Shown here one piece after another: positions 7,713-12,365 of a DNA stretch of 14,407 nucleotides. A program made the translations under genes and the position numbers. Positions within the stretch are counted from its first letter, which is position 1, and each line of letters starts with the position of its first letter. Below the pieces are notes generated by a model. The model was not told the DNA's origin. It ran no database searches and saw only the letters and a program-made list of their open reading frames with translations. The stretch covers positions 1 through 14,407 of the forward strand of contig QMXQ01000019.1 in the NCBI GenBank assembly GCA_003662205.1. Direction: 5' to 3'. This DNA comes from Candidatus Bathyarchaeota archaeon (GTDB taxonomy: Archaea; Thermoproteota; Bathyarchaeia; TCS64).

Positions 7713-8471
7713 ATGACAGGCAAGGTGTTCCTCTGGGAGATGACCTACGAGGAGGCCGGAGAGGCCTTCAAGGAGGCGGACTTCATCGTCCTGCCGACGG
7801 GGAGCATAGAGCAGCACTCCATCCACCTGCCTCTGTCGACGGACAGCATCAGGGCGGAGGAGCTGACCAAGTACCTCGTCACCCACTCGGGCGATCTCAG
7901 GATGGTGATGCTCCCGACCCTCTACTACGGCCAGTCGAATCATCACATCCATTTCCCGGGCACGATAACCCTCAGCGAAGAGACCTACGTGAGGGTGCTG
8001 AAGGAGATCGCTTGGAGCGTGAAGCAGCACGGGGGGAAGCGGCTCCTCATCGTGAACTTCCACGGCGGGAACGTCGCGCCTATACAGATGGCCCGCCTCA
8101 TCATCGAACGGGAGATCGGGCTCAAGGTCTACTTCGTCCAGTGGAGCGGATTTGCAAACGACCTGATCAGGGAGTGGGCGCCCGGCGTCCCCTACGGCCA
8201 CTCTGGGTTCTATGAGACGAGCATGATCCTGAAGTTCCGGCCGGACCTCGTCGTGAGGGAGAAGATGAGGAAGCAGGAGCAGCGGTTCCACCGGGAGAGG
8301 GGAGAACGCCAGCCGACGCGGTTTACAGCCGCCGCCTACTTCGAGGACAACTACATCACCGGAGGCATCGGAGACCCGACCCTAGCCTCAGCAGAACTCG
8401 CCGACAAGATCATCCCCATTGTCAACCAGCGTATCATCGAAGCCCTCATCGAGGATATGAAATACGAATAA
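7713..8471 (+). CDS. Creatininase-family metal-dependent amidohydrolase
   Basis: The product has 252 residues, the normal length for the creatinine amidohydrolase fold. Family metal-site positions are visible: GSIEQH gives Glu33 and His35, Asp44 follows in LSTDS, FHGGN gives His117, and Glu168 lies in FYETS. The segments LPTLYYGQSNHH and FPGTITLS are also typical. The family hydrolyses cyclic or linear amide (C-N) bonds. It includes creatininase, the archaeal formamide hydrolase ArfB of flavin/F420 synthesis and the mycofactocin peptidase MftE, so the substrate is open. Location next to a peptide-type importer and opposite two amidohydrolases would suit a catabolic amidase, but a housekeeping role as ArfB cannot be excluded. 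It has its own promoter and appears near-leaderless. The rest of the gene shows no damage. Confidence 0.88.
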   Translation: MTGKVFLWEMTYEEAGEAFKEADFIVLPTGSIEQHSIHLPLSTDSIRAEELTKYLVTHSGDLRMVMLPTLYYGQSNHHIHFPGTITLSEETYVRVLKEIAWSVKQHGGKRLLIVNFHGGNVAPIQMARLIIEREIGLKVYFVQWSGFANDLIREWAPGVPYGHSGFYETSMILKFRPDLVVREKMRKQEQRFHRERGERQPTRFTAAAYFEDNYITGGIGDPTLASAELADKIIPIVNQRIIEALIEDMKYE

Positions 8472-8479
8472 CCCTCCTC

Positions 8480-8485
8480 TTTTTT
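8480..8485 (+). terminator. Oligo-T tract after the creatininase-family gene
   Basis: Six T follow about 9 nt after the stop codon at 8469-8471. This fits an archaeal oligo-T terminator ahead of the convergent amidohydrolase gene. Confidence 0.45.
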
Positions 8486-8514
8486 CCGAAGTCCAGCGAC
8501 GCCCAGATACGCCT

Positions 8515-9222
8515 CTACAAGCCCATAATGCGTTGGAGGTTGCCTCCGAGGACCTTCTCCTTTACATCGGCGTCTAGGCCGGCGAGTTCCACCCGCCTCA
8601 TCTCGATCTCAGGGCTCCCAAGGGGCGAATCGGTGGCGAAGATGAGCCTACTCGGATCGAGGTTCTCCGCGTACCCCCTCTGAAACGCCAGGGTAGGGAA
8701 GGGGCGTGTCGTCAGGTAGAGGTTGCCGCGGTCTTGAACGGCTCGGGGCGCCCGGCGACTCATAGGCGTGATGAAGTTCACGTTCACGAACTTGGATGCG
8801 AGATCGGCTACCGCCTCCGGCGGGCAGAAGATGGAGTCACCTGAGTGGACGTACACCGGCACCCCCATCTCCCCGGCCACCTTTATCACTGGCTCTACAA
8901 CTTGGCTTCCCACCCCATACCCGTCGTTGGTCGGATCCAAGTGCAAACCGACGAAAACCCTCTCCTCCAGCGCCTCCCTCGTCCGCTCCACTTCTCCCTC
9001 CAGATGCGGGTTAACCCTGTAGAGGGCTGCTAATCTCCCCGGGTATCTCTGAACCGCCTCACGCACGACCTTGTTAGCCTCCTCGTAGAAGGGGCCCGGA
9101 GGAGGCGCGACGATGACCGAGACCTCGATCCCCACCTGGTTCATCTTCGCGATGAGGTCCTCCGGTCCCTGGCTAACGTATATGGTCTCGCCGAGGAACA
9201 CATGCCCATCGATGACCCTCAC
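8515..9222 (-). CDS. Amidohydrolase-2 family (TIM-barrel) paralog with a degenerate metal site
   Basis: The product has 235 residues and is clearly homologous to the gene just upstream: both share the IDG(H) start, RVNPHL, the VHxG(D/E) region and a long shared end (PEIEM then KEKVLG). Compared with that paralog, the HxH metal motif has become His7-Val-Phe9, the KLHP motif has become HLDP (94-97), and GHMG is replaced by ITPMS (151-155). His126 and Asp198 are kept. Loss of the second His and of the GHMG His suggests a changed or absent metal centre, so it may be inactive, use another metal, or act as a partner subunit. I chose GTG 9222: GGAGG lies 7 nt upstream and the GTG overlaps the preceding TGA (GTGA). 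A longer reading frame back to 9303 lies inside the upstream gene and is rejected. It is the second gene of a two-gene unit. Confidence 0.85.
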   Translation of the reverse strand: MRVIDGHVFLGETIYVSQGPEDLIAKMNQVGIEVSVIVAPPPGPFYEEANKVVREAVQRYPGRLAALYRVNPHLEGEVERTREALEERVFVGLHLDPTNDGYGVGSQVVEPVIKVAGEMGVPVYVHSGDSIFCPPEAVADLASKFVNVNFITPMSRRAPRAVQDRGNLYLTTRPFPTLAFQRGYAENLDPSRLIFATDSPLGSPEIEMRRVELAGLDADVKEKVLGGNLQRIMGL

Positions 9223-9992
9223 GACTCTCCCTCCTTCAGCCTCAGAATTCGGGCCATATTCTCTCCCAGAACCTTCTCCTTCGCTTCGCCGGAGATCTCG
9301 CACAGCCTTATCTTCATCATCTCGATCTCAGGGATCCCGAAGGGCATATCGGAGCCGTAGACGACTCTCTCGGCGCCGACGCGGTTGACTGCCCGCGCGA
9401 TCTCCCGGGGACTTCGGAAGGAGGTCTCTAGGACGATGTTCTCGAACCACTTGGCGACTAGGATGGCGTCCTCGAACAGTCGCTTACCCATATGCCCCAG
9501 GATGAGCGTCACTTCTGGGAACGCGTCGGCGAGCCCGCCCACCAGGGTTGGCTGAGCGAACCCATACGTATCCGGCTCCCCCGTGTGGATGAGGAGCGGA
9601 ACCCTCAGCCGGGCTGCGAGCTCGGCGATGGGAAAGGCGAGCTCCTCGCTGTTGATGGCGAAGGCCTCATTCCGGGGATGGAGCTTCACCCCCCGGAACC
9701 CCTGATGTCTGACCCCCTCCTCGATGCTCTTGAGGGCGTGCTCCTGCAGGTGCGGGTTCACCCTTATGAAGCCCAGGATCCGGTCGGGCGCCCTCTCCAT
9801 GGCGTCGGCGAGGAATGCGTTAGCGTCGTCGTAGGTTCTGTCCGCGCCGATGGAGGAGTAGGGAGGCGTCGTGACGACGGCGTCGATGCCGTTCTCATCC
9901 ATCACTGACAGGAACTCCTCCACGCTGCAGGGCGGCAGGCCCTTCCCTGGACCCGCGAAATGGGTGTGCCCGTCTATAACGACCATGACCAC
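9219..9992 (-). CDS. Amidohydrolase-2 family (TIM-barrel) metal-dependent hydrolase or decarboxylase
   Basis: This 257-residue TIM-barrel protein has the full set of family ligands: HTH near the N-terminus (His9, His11), VKLHP (Lys103, His105), LLIHTGE (His136), LGHMG (His167) and GSDMPFG (Asp215). Amidohydrolase-2 proteins include hydrolases and non-oxidative decarboxylases such as resorcylate and aminocarboxymuconate-semialdehyde decarboxylases; I cannot say which this is. GTG 9992 is taken as the start because the TATA box at 10018-10025 predicts transcription beginning near 9995, i.e. an almost leaderless mRNA. ATG 9986 is an equal alternative that aligns better with the start of the downstream paralog; there is no clear ribosome binding site for either. 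It is the first gene of a pair, with a 4-nt stop/start overlap to its degenerate paralog. Confidence 0.88.
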   Translation of the reverse strand: MVMVVIDGHTHFAGPGKGLPPCSVEEFLSVMDENGIDAVVTTPPYSSIGADRTYDDANAFLADAMERAPDRILGFIRVNPHLQEHALKSIEEGVRHQGFRGVKLHPRNEAFAINSEELAFPIAELAARLRVPLLIHTGEPDTYGFAQPTLVGGLADAFPEVTLILGHMGKRLFEDAILVAKWFENIVLETSFRSPREIARAVNRVGAERVVYGSDMPFGIPEIEMMKIRLCEISGEAKEKVLGENMARILRLKEGES

Positions 9993-10017
9993 AACCCTCT
10001 CTACTATCGCATGCGCT

Positions 10018-10025
10018 TTATATAA
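10018..10025. promoter_or_regulatory. Palindromic TATA box shared by divergent genes
   Basis: TTATATAA is a perfect 8-bp palindrome centred at 10021.5. The leftward GTG at 9992 and the rightward ATG at 10049 lie 29.5 and 27.5 nt from this centre. Both distances fit transcription starting at or within 3 nt of the start codon. No second TATA-like element is seen in the 56-bp gap, so one box may drive both genes. Confidence 0.6.
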
Positions 10026-10048
10026 CTCGAACGCTGAGAGGATCCTGA

Positions 10049-10441
10049 ATGGCGGCCAGAAACCTCCGTCTCCAAGGGGATCACGAGGAGCTGTATTCCT
10101 TCTTCAAAGAGCTGCTGCAGGATGTCAACTTCGTCATCATCCACGAGGAGCAGCTAGGAGACGGGTTCCACATAGTCGCCGTCAACAAAAAGCGGACATC
10201 GCAGCTAACCACGGCTCTCTTGTCGCTGATCGGAGGATTCATCCTAATGAGAAGAACGGGCATCGAGCTCTTCGCCCAGGAGAGGGACGGCGTCCTCACG
10301 GCTGAGCTGAGATGCGCCCCTTACCTCGGCAGCCTTGACATGGAGGTGGCTGCCGAGAGCCAGGAGGAGCTGGATAGGTGCAGGCGGCTGGCGGAGCTCT
10401 TCGGCGACAAGATCCTCGAAGGCTTGAATCAGAGCCCCTGA
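10049..10441 (+). CDS. Hypothetical protein, 130 residues, one possible membrane segment
   Basis: I do not recognise this family. The N-terminal half (1-50) is polar, mixed alpha/beta, with no metal or nucleotide motif. Residues 53-68 (LTTALLSLIGGFILMR) are hydrophobic enough for a single membrane helix or a buried strand. The C-terminal part ends in an acidic helical segment (EELDRCRRLAELFGDKI). The ATG directly follows the predicted transcription start of the shared palindromic TATA box, so the mRNA is probably leaderless; no ribosome binding site is seen. The 3' end overlaps the convergent membrane-protein gene by 13 bp. Shared promoter use suggests co-expression with the amidohydrolase pair, which says nothing yet about function. 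Confidence 0.65.
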   Translation: MAARNLRLQGDHEELYSFFKELLQDVNFVIIHEEQLGDGFHIVAVNKKRTSQLTTALLSLIGGFILMRRTGIELFAQERDGVLTAELRCAPYLGSLDMEVAAESQEELDRCRRLAELFGDKILEGLNQSP

Positions 10442-11214
10442 TCGAGGGCTTTCAGCCGCATCTGTTGCTCCCTCGGGTCGTACCACGAGATCAGTGAGAT
10501 GCCGTGGGAGACGAGGAAATAGGTCGCGGGAAGGAGAAGGACCAGGATCGATCCTCCTATCAGGGGCGGCGGATGCGTCGGCGATCGCATCAGCTCAGCG
10601 GCGATGAGCGGCAGGGGCAGGAGGATCCAGAACATCATCGTGAACGACTCCACCTTCTCTGGGGCGAAGACCTCGGACATGATAACTGCTAGCCGCCTCG
10701 AGATCAGGTAGACACCCGGCAGCACCAAAGCCATACCCATCAGACCCAGTTGCGAGTTCGAGATAACCCCCAGCGCCATCAGTATCTCGATGTCGCCGTA
10801 GGGCAGAACCATCCCGATGATCATGTAGGCGACGGTGTTTATGAACGTCCAGAAGGAGAGCCAGAACAGGGCTATTCGAAGCCCGCATCCGAGGTCTCGT
10901 CTGGACGAGACGAACTGGACGGCGAATGAGAAGGTGAGGCTCGTCGCGATACCCGCCGACGCGATGAGAGCCTGTTGGAACACCGGGATGCCGGATGCCT
11001 CCCATACCAGCTTGGATGGGATGTAAGGCGCCAGAGGCGAGACGAAGATCTCCGTCACCCCCCCTCCGAGGAGGTATATGAATAGGCAGTGGCCCAGAAC
11101 TTCGTGGACGAGCTCCCCCGCCCATATGGTGGCCGGGCCTAGGGCGACGAACAGAAGAAGGAGCCACGGGGAGCGTTCATCGGCGAAGATGCGCCGTCGA
11201 GAGCCGCGGGTCAA
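10429..11214 (-). CDS. Polytopic membrane protein with HEVLGH motif, possible M50-like membrane metalloprotease
   Basis: The protein has 261 residues and about six or seven hydrophobic helices. Helix 1-2 holds HEVLGH (His37, Glu38, His42), followed by CLFIYLLGG, a layout like 'HExxH...GG' at the start of M50/M50B proteins, but with one extra residue between Glu and the second His. The HExxxH form with the same spacing (HELLGH) is the zinc motif of the soluble dipeptidyl peptidase III family. Further on, Asn126 and VLPYGD (Asp141) resemble the third-ligand region of M50 proteins. It may be a site-2-type intramembrane protease or a non-catalytic relative. The start is TTG 11214; no ATG or GTG precedes the first helix, and ATTATTATT (about 11240-11250) predicts transcription near 11219. 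Gene identity is fairly sure, the protease assignment much less so. Confidence 0.6.
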   Translation of the reverse strand: MTRGSRRRIFADERSPWLLLLFVALGPATIWAGELVHEVLGHCLFIYLLGGGVTEIFVSPLAPYIPSKLVWEASGIPVFQQALIASAGIATSLTFSFAVQFVSSRRDLGCGLRIALFWLSFWTFINTVAYMIIGMVLPYGDIEILMALGVISNSQLGLMGMALVLPGVYLISRRLAVIMSEVFAPEKVESFTMMFWILLPLPLIAAELMRSPTHPPPLIGGSILVLLLPATYFLVSHGISLISWYDPREQQMRLKALDQGL

Positions 11215-11302
11215 GCCGGTTTAGTATTACTCAATCCAAATAATAATGCTTCCGAATCAGGAGCTAAACTCCCCACACCGTTTGATCCGGAGGGCGTTTC
11301 TG

Positions 11303-11348
11303 AACCGCTCTAGGGTCTCTAGCCCGTGTTACACCTCTCTAGGCGGTT
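11303..11348. repeat. Imperfect inverted repeat with three CTCTAG copies, upstream of the activase gene
   Basis: AACCGCTCTAG (11303-11313) pairs with CTAGGCGGTT (11339-11348), leaving one unpaired base. The 25-nt centre contains GGTCTCTAGCCC and GTGTTACAC, which can also fold. CTCTAG occurs three times, starting at 11308, 11317 and 11337. It may be an operator array or a structured RNA; both ideas are inference. Confidence 0.35.
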
Positions 11349-11421
11349 GCCCGTCTCTCAGCGATCTCAAGCTGGAGCGCAGCGAGGCAGCTCCATAGGT
11401 TTATCTCTGAACACAGGCTAC

Positions 11422-11429
11422 GATATACG
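11422..11429 (+). promoter_or_regulatory. TATA-like box of the glycyl radical enzyme operon
   Basis: GATATACG is centred 29 nt before ATG 11454, predicting transcription from about 11451 and a nearly leaderless mRNA. GGTTTATC near 11398-11405 is an alternative that would give a leader of about 25 nt. Confidence 0.4.
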
Positions 11430-11453
11430 TAAGACGCCAGTGTTGCGGTCGTC

Positions 11454-12365
11454 ATGAGCGGGGTTACCGGTCTCATATTTGATGTAAAGCACTTCGCCGT
11501 CCACGACGGCCCCGGGATAAGGACCACAGTCTTCCTGAAGGGCTGCCCCCTCAGGTGTAGGTGGTGCCACAGCCCCGAGTCCCAGAGCCCCCGCGTGGAG
11601 ATCGCGTTCCACCTTGACCTCTGCATCGGATGCGGCGCCTGCGTCGAGGCCTGCCCCACGGGCGCCCAGACGATGGGACCGGAGAAGATCCGGCGGGAGC
11701 TGTGCAGCCGATGCGGGAGGTGCGCAGAGGCCTGCTACGCCGGGGCCCTGGTGAAGATCGGCGACTACGTCTCCGTCGGGGACATCCTCCGGGAGGTGGA
11801 GAAGGATGACCTCCTCTATGAGACGTCGGGGGGAGGCGTGACCCTCTCCGGGGGCGAGCCCGCGGCCCAGCCCCGGTTCGCATCGGCGCTGCTGCGGGCG
11901 CTGAGGGGGCGGGGCTATCACACCGCGCTGGACACCTGCGGCCACGTCGAGTGGGAGATTTTGAGAGGGCTTCTCGACGACGTCGATCTGGTGCTCTACG
12001 ACCTGAAGCACATGGACCCCGCCGTCCACGAGGAGCTGACCGGCGTCTCCAATACCCTGATCTTCTCCAACCTCAGGAGGATAGCGCGGCGCGGAGCGCC
12101 GACTCTCGTCGTGCGCGTCCCCGTGATATCCGGATACAATGACTCCGCGGACAACATCGACGCCATGGGGCGCTTCCTGGGAGACTTGAACATCGAGGCC
12201 GTCGAGCTTCTCCCCTACCACCGGCTGGGGGTTCCGAAATACGCGGCGCTGGGACGAGAATACCCGCTGCCCCATCTCCAGCCCCCATCGGTGGAAACGC
12301 TGGAATGGATCAGGGGTGCGCTTGAGGCGAGGGGATTGAAGGTGATCATGGAGGGCGTGGACTAG
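11454..12365 (+). CDS. Glycyl radical enzyme activase (radical SAM, PFL-activase family) with two extra 4Fe-4S motifs
   Basis: This enzyme (303 residues) uses S-adenosylmethionine and a [4Fe-4S] cluster to abstract hydrogen from a glycine of its partner enzyme. The family start GPGIRTTVFLKGCPLRC is present; the radical SAM cluster ligands are Cys31, Cys35 and Cys38 (C-x3-C-x2-C). A ferredoxin-like insertion follows with Cys57, 60, 63, 67 and Cys84, 87, 90, 94, i.e. two further cluster motifs, as in activases of eliminase and decarboxylase GREs but not of pyruvate formate-lyase itself. The SAM-contact motif SGGEP is at 132-136. The ATG lies right at the predicted transcription start and lacks a ribosome binding site, pointing to a leaderless first gene. 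The stop directly abuts the ATG of the GRE gene, its most likely partner. Confidence 0.94.
   Translation: MSGVTGLIFDVKHFAVHDGPGIRTTVFLKGCPLRCRWCHSPESQSPRVEIAFHLDLCIGCGACVEACPTGAQTMGPEKIRRELCSRCGRCAEACYAGALVKIGDYVSVGDILREVEKDDLLYETSGGGVTLSGGEPAAQPRFASALLRALRGRGYHTALDTCGHVEWEILRGLLDDVDLVLYDLKHMDPAVHEELTGVSNTLIFSNLRRIARRGAPTLVVRVPVISGYNDSADNIDAMGRFLGDLNIEAVELLPYHRLGVPKYAALGREYPLPHLQPPSVETLEWIRGALEARGLKVIMEGVD

Larger units (their letters stand above)
11215..11453. other. 239-bp divergent intergenic region
   Basis: The stretch separates the HEVLGH protein from the glycyl radical activase. Apart from AT-rich candidate promoters at both ends, a GGAG/CTCC mini-hairpin near 11260-11272 and the inverted repeat at 11303-11348, I see no reading frame, tRNA T-arm motif or C/D-box pattern here. 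Confidence 0.5.

Noticed and set aside
7548..8291. Minus-strand open frame of 247 codons across the ATPase end and the creatininase-family gene
   Set aside because: It spans the ends of two well-supported plus-strand genes and the promoter between them, with no domain or ribosome binding site.
9223..9303. N-terminal extension of the degenerate amidohydrolase back to 9303
   Set aside because: The extra residues lie entirely within the upstream amidohydrolase gene and do not match the start of the paralog. GTG 9222 has a well-spaced GGAGG and starts at the homologous position.
11245..11350. tRNA-like GGTTCAGAAACGC on the minus strand of the intergenic region
   Set aside because: The would-be T-arm does not form five pairs and no matching acceptor, D- or anticodon arm could be laid out.
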